Below are positions 23,558 to 30,726 of a DNA stretch of 52,433 bases, in pieces. The DNA is from Gemmatimonadota bacterium (GTDB lineage: Bacteria; Gemmatimonadota; Gemmatimonadetes; Gemmatimonadales; Gemmatimonadaceae). The notes under the pieces were generated by a model. That model saw nothing but the letters and a program-made list of their open reading frames with translations. It had not been told where the DNA came from and did no database searches. How positions within the stretch are numbered: the first letter of the stretch is position 1; each line of letters starts with the position of its first letter. The DNA lies in contig JACPFW010000013.1 of assembly GCA_016182795.1 (NCBI GenBank), positions 1 to 52,433 of the forward strand, read 5' to 3'. A program made the position numbers and the translations under genes.

Positions 23558-23737
23558 ATGAAAGCTCTGAGCCGCGAAGTCCTCCGCCTGGTGTCCCAGC
23601 CTGGCGCTGCTGACGCGATCCGAAATGTGGTCTCGCCTCCAGATCGCACCAAGTCAGGAGCACAGGGTGAACCGAAGACCACCTTCACGACGAAGACTGG
23701 GGAGTATCGGATTATCGAGCTGCGTCCGACTCGGTAA
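23558..23737 (+). CDS. Small hypothetical protein (59 residues)
   Basis: A short gene with a strong ribosome site (TTGAGGAG, six bases from the ATG) directly after a strong promoter. The peptide MKALSREVLRLVSQPGAADAIRN... ends KTTFTTKTGEYRIIELRPTR: an N-terminal helix followed by two beta strands. It ends nine bases before the membrane-protein gene, so the two form an operon. No family is recognised. The promoter and ribosome site make it a well-supported gene despite its size. Confidence 0.65.
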   Translation: MKALSREVLRLVSQPGAADAIRNVVSPPDRTKSGAQGEPKTTFTTKTGEYRIIELRPTR

Positions 23738-23746
23738 GGCGCCCCC

Positions 23747-24541
23747 ATGAATCTGGCGCTCCCAGCAGTGATCGTGATCCTCGGCCTCCTGCCGGGGATC
23801 ATTTTCTTTCACGGCTACTTCGCCAGCCGATTCTCAAAATCGATTGCAGGCGTCGGCGGACTCGGTGAGTTCGCTTTATACGTCGTCTTTGCCATGCCGC
23901 TGGACGCCATTTCTGTCGCGATTGTGTCGCGCTTCGGAGTAGCGCCGGACTTCGATCTAATAGCTCGTCTGATGGTGACGGCCGACGCGGCGACGCTCGG
24001 AGGAGACCTTGGCAGGGAGCTTCAGCGGCACTGGCTGCTCATCGCGTGCACCTATTCCGCTGTCTTGATTATCTGTTACGCGATAGCATCTCTTGCGCGA
24101 CGCCTCGTCTGGGCGTCGCGTTTCGATGTCCGCATCCGCTTGCTTCGCATGCGGCATGAGTGGTACTACGTTCTACTCGGCCGAGTAGAGGGTATGCCGG
24201 ACGGCTGCCTTCCGTATGCAGACGTGATGGTTGAGCAAGCGGGTGAAACCAAGCTGTACCAAGGCATGGTACATGAGTTCGAACCAAACGGCTCCGGCGA
24301 GCTCGGACGCCTCCATCTCGGCGACGCGCACCGAGGTGAAGGACGTTCGGGGGCGTTTGAGTGGAAACGCATTCCGGGACAGGTGCTAGTCATCGCGGGC
24401 CCGTGCATACGTTCTATCAACATGCGATACCTGGGGATCGAATCGTCTGAGCCCGCTTCCGATGCTGCGGTTCCTTGGTGGCAGCGTGGTTGGCGTGGCA
24501 TCGTGAAGTGGACGAGGCGCTTCCTGTTCGAGGAGCCGTGA
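23747..24541 (+). CDS. Membrane protein of the promoter-driven operon
   Basis: A 264-residue protein with three likely membrane helices: LALPAVIVILGLLPGIIFFHGYF (about 3-25), GEFALYVVFAMPLDAISVAIVS (about 40-61) and WLLIACTYSAVLIICYAIASLA (about 96-117). A cytoplasmic beta-rich domain of about 140 residues follows (YYVLLGRVEGMPDGCLPYADVMVEQAGETKLYQGMVHEF). It is the second gene after a consensus promoter. This layout of membrane anchor plus soluble domain fits a superinfection-exclusion or defence-type cargo gene, but I recognise no family with confidence. Confidence 0.6.
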   Translation: MNLALPAVIVILGLLPGIIFFHGYFASRFSKSIAGVGGLGEFALYVVFAMPLDAISVAIVSRFGVAPDFDLIARLMVTADAATLGGDLGRELQRHWLLIACTYSAVLIICYAIASLARRLVWASRFDVRIRLLRMRHEWYYVLLGRVEGMPDGCLPYADVMVEQAGETKLYQGMVHEFEPNGSGELGRLHLGDAHRGEGRSGAFEWKRIPGQVLVIAGPCIRSINMRYLGIESSEPASDAAVPWWQRGWRGIVKWTRRFLFEEP

Positions 24542-24702
24542 TCGGCGAGAGCAGTGTCTAACGAGGGGCACCTCTGGTTGGCGTCTCCCCTAGCGCGACG
24601 ACCTAGTCCCGATCAGAGAACCCCGCTGCGTCCGCGCCGGCCGCATCGATCGAAGAGGGTGCATAACTACTGAGCGCGCGATGACACCCTGAGGGTGATA
24701 GG

Positions 24703-24921
24703 GTGCATCGAGCTCTCCAATTGCCCCAAGAGGTGATCGGTCGCGGCGGCGCGCGCGCGACGGGTTTGCGCGCGTCACCCGACGCGGCGATGCAGCGCGT
24801 GCAGCGCGCCGCCTACCGCCAGATCGAGGAGGGATTGAGCGAGGCAGCGTGCGCCCTCATGGCGATCGCCGAGGCGCGCGAGGTGCGGCTGCCCCGGCGC
24901 CTGCGCGCCTTCGACTGGTAG
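24703..24921 (+). CDS. Possible small gene with a downstream membrane peptide
   Basis: A GTG start with GAGGG upstream gives 72 residues, helical after residue 30 (MQRVQRAAYRQIEEGLSEAACALMAIAEAREV). In the same frame after the TAG stop (24919-24921) a further 24 codons encode a clean membrane helix (LFILPVWLSVLGIVSAAVGRLL), ending at TAA 24994. This suggests a nonsense mutation in a longer membrane protein, or stop read-through. GGGTG repeats (24657, 24693, 24701) lie just upstream and could be operator sites. Confidence 0.35.
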   Translation: MHRALQLPQEVIGRGGARATGLRASPDAAMQRVQRAAYRQIEEGLSEAACALMAIAEAREVRLPRRLRAFDW

Positions 24922-25003
24922 CTGTTCATCCTGCCCGTCTGGCTGAGTGTGCTGGGCATCGTCTCCGCGGCAGTTGGTCGGCTACTGCTCGCGTAAGCGC
25001 CCA

Positions 25004-25291
25004 TCACCGCCGGCGCGCGGGTGGGCCAGCCAACCACTCATGGCGTGGCGCGCGCGGCCAGGCGAGCCCGAGGAACCGCGCTGCGGCAGCCGGCGCCATC
25101 GCTCGCCGGGTGACCTCCGCCGCCTCCGTTGCCGTGATCGACACGAAGCACCCGAGGTCACCTGCGTCCGCCATATGCAGCACGTGACTCCCGCATTCCC
25201 AACAGCGCAGCACGGTCGGACGCGCCGCGTTAGCCGGCGCGCGCTCGAGCTCATGCCCCTCAGGGCACCGCAGTCGATCGGTCGTGTCCAT
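25004..25291 (-). CDS. Zinc-ribbon hypothetical protein
   Basis: A 95-residue protein starting MDTTDRLRCPEGHELE, with Cys-Pro-x-Gly-His near the N-terminus and CWECGSHVLHM about 20 residues later. This is a probable zinc ribbon using one CxxC pair and the first Cys/His. The rest (VSITATEAAEVTRRAMAPAAAARFLG) is helical. A frameshifted paralogue lies at 23160-23366. It is the last gene before the right end of the element. No function is known. Confidence 0.55.
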   Translation of the reverse strand: MDTTDRLRCPEGHELERAPANAARPTVLRCWECGSHVLHMADAGDLGCFVSITATEAAEVTRRAMAPAAAARFLGLAWPRAPRHEWLAGPPARRR

Positions 25292-25389
25292 CAGTGTGAT
25301 GGCGCGCGCGAGATGGGTTTCCACGCGCTGAACCTGCGCCGCGCAGCGGGCGGGCGAAAGGGCCGCCGCGCGCGCGAAATCGCACCTAT

Positions 25390-25408
25390 GGGAGTCTACA
25401 GGGAGTCT
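25390..25408 (+). repeat. GGGAGTCT pair at the right end, likely integrase arm sites
   Basis: GGGAGTCT at 25390 and 25401, the same octamer, orientation and 11-bp spacing as the pair at 6783/6794 near the left end. The position 70 bp inside the attachment core fits arm-type integrase sites. Confidence 0.6.
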
Positions 25409-25477
25409 ACGAGCAGGCCCCCGACGCTCTGGCGCCGGGGGCCTCTCACCATCTACTGACGATTCAACCACTTACCG

Positions 25478-25525
25478 AGTTGCCCCTCCAGGGCTCGAAC
25501 CTGGACTCTTCTGATCCAGAGTCAG
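25478..25525 (-). repeat. Right attachment-site copy within tRNA-Gln (attR)
   Basis: 48 bp identical to 6585-6632, overlapping the 3' part of the intact tRNA-Gln gene plus two flanking bases. The element supplied this 3' end, keeping the tRNA functional. The flank CAACCACTTACC (25465-25476) also occurs at 6571-6582. Confidence 0.9.
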
Positions 25526-25552
25526 ACGTGTTGCCAGTTACACCAAGGGGCA
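25480..25552 (-). tRNA. tRNA-Gln (CTG anticodon)
   Basis: A full 73-nt cloverleaf on the minus strand: acceptor TGCCCCT/AGGGGCA, D arm with CTGG, anticodon stem TCTGA/TCAGA around loop CTCTGGA (anticodon CUG, reading CAG), and T arm CCAGG-TTCGAGC-CCTGG; CCA is not encoded. It is the integration target of elements B and C. Confidence 0.95.
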
Positions 25553-25578
25553 GAAACCGCGTTTCCGCGGAGACTCGA

Positions 25579-25606
25579 ATTATACCCGGCTGAGGGGGGC
25601 AATCAA
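25579..25606 (-). promoter_or_regulatory. Promoter of tRNA-Gln
   Basis: On the minus strand TTGATT (25606-25601), a 16-bp spacer, and a perfect TATAAT (25584-25579). A small hairpin CCGCG-GAAA-CGCGG with a GNRA loop (25557-25570) lies between the promoter and the mature tRNA 5' end. Confidence 0.75.
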
Positions 25607-25666
25607 CCCCTTTCCCCACGCCCCGGCCGCGCTCCCCTTATAGTTCAGTTTCCCCCTTCACCTTCC

Positions 25667-27139
25667 ATGCCCTCCCTCGAATCCCATTTCGAGCCCTTCC
25701 GCCGCCTAACCATCGGCCACGACCAGCGCTTCACCTCGCCCTACGGCGACCAGCGCATCGTCTACGCCGACTGGACCGCCAGCGGCCGCCTGTACCGCCC
25801 CATCGAGGACCGGCTCCGCGACCAGTTCGGCCCGTTCGTGGGCAATACCCACAGCGAATCGTCCGTCACGGGCTCGGCGATGACCCTCGCCTACCACGAG
25901 GCGCACGACCTCCTCAAACGGCACGTCAACGCCTCCGCCGACGACCTGATTCTCACCGTCGGCGCCGGCATGACCGCCGCCGTCAACAAGCTGCAGCGCA
26001 TCCTCGGCCTCAAAGCCCCCGAAGGGCTGCGCCGCTATGTCTCGCTCGCCGAGGCCGAGCGCCCGGTGGTCTTCGTCACCCACCTCGAACACCACTCCAA
26101 CCACACGTCGTGGTACGAGACCATTGCCGACGTCGTGGTCGTGCCGCCCGATGAACACGGCGTCGTCTCGCTCGACGCGCTCGAGGCGCAGCTCCATGAG
26201 TACCGCGACCGCCCCGTGAAGATCGGCGCCTTCAGCGCCTGCTCCAATGTCACGGGAATCTTCACGCCGTATCACGCCATGGCGCGGCTGATGCATCGCG
26301 CCGGCGGCGTGGCGCTCATCGACTTCGCCGCCTCCGCGCCGTACGTCTCCATCGACATGCACCCCGCCGATGACGCCGAGTCCTTCCTCGACGCTATTCT
26401 CTTCTCGCCGCACAAGTTCCTCGGCGGCCCGGGCTCGGCGGGCGTCATCGTCTTCAACCGCGCGCTCTATAAGAACACCGTCCCCGACGAAGCCGGCGGC
26501 GGCACCGTGGCGTGGACCAATCCGTGGGGCGGCTACGCCTTTCTCGACAACGTCGAGGCCCGCGAGGACGGCGGCACCCCGGGGTTCCTGCAGGCCATCA
26601 AGGCCGCGCTCGCGGTGCAGCTCAAGGACGAGATGACGGTTGAAGCGATGCTCGCCCGCGAGCACGAGGTCGCGCCGTACGCGATGGACCGGCTGGCGGC
26701 GATTCGCGGCGTGCACGTACTCGGCCAGGGCGTGCGAGACCGGCTGGCGATGCTCTCGTTCTGGGTCGAGGGGGTGCACTACAACCTGATGGTGCGCCTG
26801 CTGAACGACCGGTTCGGCGTACAGGCGCGCGGCGGCTGCTCGTGCGCCGGCACCTACGGTCACTATCTGCTGCACGTCGATCCGTCGCGCTCCAAGCGCA
26901 TCACCGACCGCATCGATCAAGGCGACCTGTCCGACAAGCCCGGCTGGGTGCGGCTCAGCTTTCACCCGAGCACGACGCTGGCCGACATCGACCACGCGAT
27001 CAACGCCGTCGCCGAATGCGTCGCCAACGTCGATGCGTGGAGCAAGGATTACGTGTACTCGAACCTTACCAACGAGTACGCCCATAAGGACGGGGACACT
27101 GCACTTCGAGCGCGGGTGCGCGACTGGTTCGAGCTCTAG
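25667..27139 (+). CDS. Class V aminotransferase / cysteine-desulfurase-fold protein
   Basis: A 490-residue PLP enzyme of fold type I. Visible: the small-domain start YADWTASGRLYRPIE, GAGMTAAVNKLQ (phosphate-binding region), THLEHHSNHTSWYE (class V 'H-H-S-N' segment that stacks on PLP), ALIDFAASAPYV, the Schiff-base lysine in FSPHKFLGGPGS (Lys250), and a C-terminal ARGGCSCAGTYGHYLL segment. The length exceeds typical SufS (about 410). The substrate is unresolved: cysteine desulfurase-like or another sulfur/amino transfer. The start ATG gives a normal N-terminus. It is the first chromosomal gene after the tRNA. Confidence 0.85.
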   Translation: MPSLESHFEPFRRLTIGHDQRFTSPYGDQRIVYADWTASGRLYRPIEDRLRDQFGPFVGNTHSESSVTGSAMTLAYHEAHDLLKRHVNASADDLILTVGAGMTAAVNKLQRILGLKAPEGLRRYVSLAEAERPVVFVTHLEHHSNHTSWYETIADVVVVPPDEHGVVSLDALEAQLHEYRDRPVKIGAFSACSNVTGIFTPYHAMARLMHRAGGVALIDFAASAPYVSIDMHPADDAESFLDAILFSPHKFLGGPGSAGVIVFNRALYKNTVPDEAGGGTVAWTNPWGGYAFLDNVEAREDGGTPGFLQAIKAALAVQLKDEMTVEAMLAREHEVAPYAMDRLAAIRGVHVLGQGVRDRLAMLSFWVEGVHYNLMVRLLNDRFGVQARGGCSCAGTYGHYLLHVDPSRSKRITDRIDQGDLSDKPGWVRLSFHPSTTLADIDHAINAVAECVANVDAWSKDYVYSNLTNEYAHKDGDTALRARVRDWFEL

Positions 27140-27215
27140 AACTCCCGTCCCTCGTCCCCACTCCCCTCACCCGTCCCTTAGTCCCTACCTCCTCCTCGTT
27201 CCGAGCCGTCCCCCA

Positions 27216-27743
27216 ATGACTGACCTCCGCTTCCCCGTCGGCAAGTTCGACCCCTCCGCTCCAATCACCAAAGAATCCCGCACCGCCGCCCTCTGGGATC
27301 TCTCCCAACTCCCCGATAAGCTCCGCGCCGCCGTCAACGGACTCTCCGATGCGCAGCTCGATACGCCGTATCGCCCCGACGGCTGGACCGTGCGCCAGGT
27401 CGTGCATCATCTGGCCGACTCGCATCTCAACGCGGTGACTCGCGTGCGCCTGGCGCTCACCGAGGACAACCCGACCATCAAGCCGTACCTCGAAGCCAAG
27501 TGGGCCGAACTCCCCGACTGCACGTCGCTGGCCGTGGAGCCGTCGCTGCAGATCATCGACGGTGTGCACACGCGATGGGTGACGCTGCTGCGGTCGCTCG
27601 ACGACGCGTTGTTCGCGCGCACCGTGGTGCATCCCGAGCATGGCCGCACGATGTCCATCGACGCGCTGACCGCGCTCTACGGCTGGCACTCGCGCCACCA
27701 CGTGCGCCATATCACCGCGCTGCGCGATCGCGAAGGGTGGTAG
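27216..27743 (+). CDS. YfiT/DinB-fold putative metal-dependent hydrolase
   Basis: The 175-residue product DLRFPVGKFDPSAPITKESR at the start, WTVRQVVHHLADSHLN in the middle, and GWHSRHHVRHITALRDREGW at the end match the YfiT (BstA) proteins, a DinB four-helix fold with a metal site formed by His from the VHHLADSH and HSRHHxxH motifs. YfiT-type proteins are implicated in thiol (bacillithiol) transfer in some lineages; here this is by family only. Start at ATG 27216. It follows the class V gene by 76 bp and ends before a shared terminator. Confidence 0.85.
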   Translation: MTDLRFPVGKFDPSAPITKESRTAALWDLSQLPDKLRAAVNGLSDAQLDTPYRPDGWTVRQVVHHLADSHLNAVTRVRLALTEDNPTIKPYLEAKWAELPDCTSLAVEPSLQIIDGVHTRWVTLLRSLDDALFARTVVHPEHGRTMSIDALTALYGWHSRHHVRHITALRDREGW

Positions 27744-27783
27744 CGCGCACGCCGCCACGCCACGCACGCCACGCACAACGCAA

Positions 27784-27809
27784 AAGGCCGCTCCTCTCGG
27801 AGCGGCCTT
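27784..27809. terminator. Terminator between YfiT-like gene and tRNA-Ala
   Basis: AAGGCCGCTCC and GGAGCGGCCTT form an 11-bp stem with a TCTC loop. On the minus strand it is followed by TTTTGCG, so it ends the tRNA-Ala transcript, and it may also end the plus-strand gene before it. Confidence 0.8.
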
Positions 27810-27893
27810 CGTATAAAGTGGCCACGCGCACCGTCATTGGAACTCTACGTCCTACCGAACGGTGGCGGGCACATCGATTGTCAATCCAACAAA

Positions 27894-27966
27894 TGGAGCT
27901 GAGGGGGATCGAACCCCTGACCTCTGCAGTGCGATTGCAGCGCTCTCCCAGCTGAGCTACAGCCCC
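27894..27966 (-). tRNA. tRNA-Ala (CGC anticodon)
   Basis: A 73-nt minus-strand cloverleaf: acceptor GGGGCTG/CAGCTCC, D arm with AGCTGGGAGAGC, anticodon stem CTGCA/TGCAG around loop ATCGCAC (anticodon CGC, reading GCG), and T arm AGGGG-TTCGATC-CCCCT; CCA is not encoded. It carries no adjoining attachment repeats. Confidence 0.95.
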
Positions 27967-28025
27967 AAGACGCTCCAGGGCGACGCTCGTAACTACGTCC
28001 GGTCGCACCCGGGTCTGAAAACAGC

Positions 28026-28089
28026 GGCCCCACCAGAGGCGGGGCCCCACAGACATCGTGAATTGTAGTCCAAATTGAGGCAAAGTCAA
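28026..28089 (-). promoter_or_regulatory. tRNA-Ala promoter with leader hairpin
   Basis: On the minus strand TTGACT (28089-28084), 16-bp spacer, TACAAT (28067-28062). Just downstream, GGCCCC-N9-GGGGCC (28026-28046) forms a hairpin followed by GCTGTTTTC, resembling a weak terminator before the tRNA at 27966. Confidence 0.6.
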
Positions 28090-28186
28090 CCTCTGGGCGC
28101 CGAATTCACGGCTAAGTTGCGGCGCGCCAACGCACTGGCGTACGGCGATCAGGAACGCAAACCGCCCGTTCGACGTTTGTTCAAAC

Positions 28187-29611
28187 GTGCCTCACCTCCT
28201 CACCTCCGCCTTCGTGCGCGACCAGCTCGCACTGCGCGCCCGCGCCGTGAATGCCCACCCGGAGCGGTCGGACGGCGAGTACGTGCTGTACTGGATGCAG
28301 TCGACGCATCGCCTTGAGGAAAACTGGGCGCTGCGCCTGGCCACACGCGAAGCGAACCGGCTTGGGCTGCCCGTCGTGATCCATCAGGGCCTCGATCCAA
28401 CGTACGAACACGCCAACGACCGCATCCATTCGTTCATCCTGCACAACGCGCGTGAACTCGCCGCGCGCGCCGCGTCGCTCGGCTACCGCTACCAGTTCGT
28501 GCTGCGCCGGCGTCGCGACGACGACCGCCGCGTGGTGGATCGCCTCGCCGCGCGCGCCGCGCTCGTCGTCACCGACGACTTCCCCACGGCCGGCATCGCC
28601 GAGCGCACGCGGCGCTTCGCCGCGCGCTGCGACCGCCGCGTCGTCGCCGTGGAGTCGCACGCCATTGTCCCCGCCGCGCTGTTCGAGAAAGCCGAATATG
28701 CGGCACGCACCCTGCGTCCCAAGGTGATGGCGCACCTCGCCCACGCGTTGCAGCCGGTGATCGACGAGCCGCCACGCGCCGCCGTCGCTGACGCGCTCTG
28801 GAGTTCGCTCGAGGTGCACCGGCTCGACTTTACGACCGACCTCGCCGCCGAGATCGCGCGCTGCGAGATCGACCACACCGTGCCGCCCGCGCCGCTCCCC
28901 AGCGGGCGCGAGGCGGCGATGACCCGCCTGCGCGCGTTCTGCGAGGTCGCGCTGCCCGACTACGACACCCGTCGCGGCGAGCCGGCCGACGCCGACGGGT
29001 CGTCGCGGATGTCGCCCTACCTGCACTTCGGACAGGTGAGCGCCGCCGAAGTGGCACGCGCCGCGATCGGCGCGGTTGGCCGCGCGCGCGCCGAGCGGTT
29101 CCTCGACGAGCTGGTGACGTGGCGCGAACTCGCCCTCAACCTCTGTCTGCGCACGCCGAACTTTGGCACCCTCGCCGCGCTCCCCGACTGGGTGCATCGC
29201 ACGATGGACGCACACGCCGGCGACGCGCGCGAGGCGGTGTATTCGCTCGAGCAGCTCGAGCGCGCCGAGACGCATCATCCGTTGTGGAATGCCGCGCAGA
29301 ACGAACTGCGGGCGACCGGTGTCATTCACAACGTGATGCGGATGTACTGGGGCAAGTCGGTGCTCACCTGGTCGGCGACATACGCCGACGCGATGCGGTA
29401 TCTGATCCACTTGAACGACAAGTGGGCGCTCGACGGGCGCGATCCGTCGAGCTATGCCGGCATTCAGTGGTGCTTCGGCAAGTTCGACCGGCCGTGGGGC
29501 GAGCGCCCCGTCTGGGGGACCATTCGCTCGATGTCGCTGGAGCGCGCCTACAAGAAGTTCGACGCCCGCGCGTACGAGCGGCGCTGGAACGGCGAAGAGC
29601 TGGGACTGTAG
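28187..29611 (+). CDS. phr: Class II CPD photolyase
   Basis: A 474-residue flavoprotein that repairs cyclobutane pyrimidine dimers using light. The N-terminal alpha/beta domain reads VLYWMQSTHRLEENWAL and RIHSFILHNARELAAR, typical of class II enzymes. The FAD domain has SRMSPYLHFGQVSAAEVAR, then LVTWRELALNLCLRTPNFG, ETHHPLWNAAQNEL, GVIHNVMRMYWGKSVLTWS and the Trp-rich YAGIQWCFGKFDRPWGERPVWGTIRSM. The order and length fit the class. The GTG start is the first in the frame with the usual N-terminus. It is divergent from tRNA-Ala. Confidence 0.92.
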   Translation: MPHLLTSAFVRDQLALRARAVNAHPERSDGEYVLYWMQSTHRLEENWALRLATREANRLGLPVVIHQGLDPTYEHANDRIHSFILHNARELAARAASLGYRYQFVLRRRRDDDRRVVDRLAARAALVVTDDFPTAGIAERTRRFAARCDRRVVAVESHAIVPAALFEKAEYAARTLRPKVMAHLAHALQPVIDEPPRAAVADALWSSLEVHRLDFTTDLAAEIARCEIDHTVPPAPLPSGREAAMTRLRAFCEVALPDYDTRRGEPADADGSSRMSPYLHFGQVSAAEVARAAIGAVGRARAERFLDELVTWRELALNLCLRTPNFGTLAALPDWVHRTMDAHAGDAREAVYSLEQLERAETHHPLWNAAQNELRATGVIHNVMRMYWGKSVLTWSATYADAMRYLIHLNDKWALDGRDPSSYAGIQWCFGKFDRPWGERPVWGTIRSMSLERAYKKFDARAYERRWNGEELGL

Positions 29612-29617
29612 ACGCAG

Positions 29618-30637
29618 GTGGCGCGACGGACGCATCTTCCTGTACCCCATATCCCGCGTCCGTTGTCCACTCTCCGACTTCTTCCCTCCGCCTCCGAGAT
29701 CCGTGACGCCGCCGGCCGCCTGAATGGCGTCGCCGTGCGCACGACGCTCCGGCGGTCGGAAGCGCTCTCCGATCTCGCCGGCGGCGATGTCTATCTGAAG
29801 CTCGAATCCGAACAGCTCACGGGCTCGTTCAAGCTGCGCGGTGCGTTCAACGCGCTGTCGCTCCTCACGCCCGACGAACGCGCGCGCGGTATCGTGGCCT
29901 CCAGCGCGGGCAATCACGGGCTCGGCGTCGCCGAAGCGGCCCAGCGGTTGGGAATCGCGGCCACGATCTTTGTGCCGTCCAATGCGCCCACGGTCAAGAA
30001 AGAGGGCATCGCCCGGCGCGGCGCGCGCGTGCTCGACCACGCCAGCGACTATGACGACGCCATGGTGAAGGCGAGGGAGTTCGCCAAGGAGCAGAACAGC
30101 ACTTTCGTGCATCCGTGCCTTGGCGTGCCCCTGCTCGCCGGCCAGGGGACGGTGGCCAGCGAAGCGCTCGAACAGCTCCCCGCCCTGCAGACAATGCTCG
30201 TGTGCGTTGGCGGCGGCGGCCTGCTCGGTGGCGTTGGCTCTTATCTGCTGAGCGAGGCGCCGCACGTGCGCGTAGTTGGCGTGCAGAGCGAACGCACCGA
30301 CGCCATGTCGCGCGCTATCGAGGCCGGGCACGTGGTGGAGATCGAGAACCTCCCCACCCTCGCCGACGGCCTCGCCGGCCAGATCGACGACGACGCGCTC
30401 GCCATTGGGCAGGCGACACTGGAGTCGATCGTCACGGTCACCGAGGACGAGATCGCCAGCGCCATTGCCTGGCTCTGGCACGCCGAAGGGATCCGCGCCG
30501 AGGGCTCCGGGGCGGTGTGCGTGGCGGCCATTCGTTCGGGGCGTCTGCGGCATCTCACCCCGCCCATTGTCGCAATCGTGAGCGGCGCCAACATCGACGA
30601 AACGCGCCTGCAAGGAATCCTCGCCTCCAAGGCGTAG
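29618..30637 (+). CDS. PLP-dependent threonine/serine dehydratase family enzyme
   Basis: A 339-residue fold-type-II enzyme. Schiff-base Lys72 sits in GSFKLRGAFNA, the asparagine loop is SSAGNHGLGVA, the glycine-rich phosphate loop is VGGGGLLGGVGSYL, and a C-terminal serine-containing motif (AEGSGAVCVAAI) is present. Such enzymes deaminate Thr/Ser to 2-oxo acids, or act as serine racemases; the length (no regulatory ACT domain) fits the short catabolic or racemase type. GTG start, seven bases after the photolyase stop, so possibly co-transcribed. Confidence 0.87.
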   Translation: MARRTHLPVPHIPRPLSTLRLLPSASEIRDAAGRLNGVAVRTTLRRSEALSDLAGGDVYLKLESEQLTGSFKLRGAFNALSLLTPDERARGIVASSAGNHGLGVAEAAQRLGIAATIFVPSNAPTVKKEGIARRGARVLDHASDYDDAMVKAREFAKEQNSTFVHPCLGVPLLAGQGTVASEALEQLPALQTMLVCVGGGGLLGGVGSYLLSEAPHVRVVGVQSERTDAMSRAIEAGHVVEIENLPTLADGLAGQIDDDALAIGQATLESIVTVTEDEIASAIAWLWHAEGIRAEGSGAVCVAAIRSGRLRHLTPPIVAIVSGANIDETRLQGILASKA

Positions 30638-30726
30638 TCACACCGCGCGAACGCGCCGCCCCAGAGTCGATTACCTTTGCCGATGGCATCTACCATCTGC
30701 CACCTACCATCTACCTTCTGCCCTTC

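Larger units (their letters stand above)
6585..25525. mobile_element. Element C: integrative island with a phage tail module
   Basis: An 18.9-kb element bounded by 48-bp direct repeats of the tRNA-Gln 3' half. Integrase lies at the left end and paired GGGAGTCT sites lie inside both ends. Its cargo is three small helix-turn-helix genes, a tail chaperone pair, a tape measure, a large tail-tip protein, a replication-type protein with internal repeats, an HNH nuclease, a DYGxIPGT-domain protein, a possible lysis-type group and a promoter-driven membrane-protein pair. Capsid, portal, protease and terminase genes are not recognisable. It could be a decayed prophage or a satellite that supplies only tail parts. 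Confidence 0.8.

Noticed and set aside
23747..24541. Toxin-antitoxin pair with the 59-residue gene
   Set aside because: Size order and membrane topology superficially fit, but neither protein matches a known toxin or antitoxin fold, so only an operon is claimed.
24657..24708. GGGTG repeats as a second replication origin
   Set aside because: The repeats are short, irregular and next to a doubtful small gene; an operator is at least as likely.
28181..30613. Very long open frame (810 codons) antisense to the photolyase and dehydratase genes
   Set aside because: Both plus-strand proteins are clear family members; the antisense frame reflects the high GC third-position bias.
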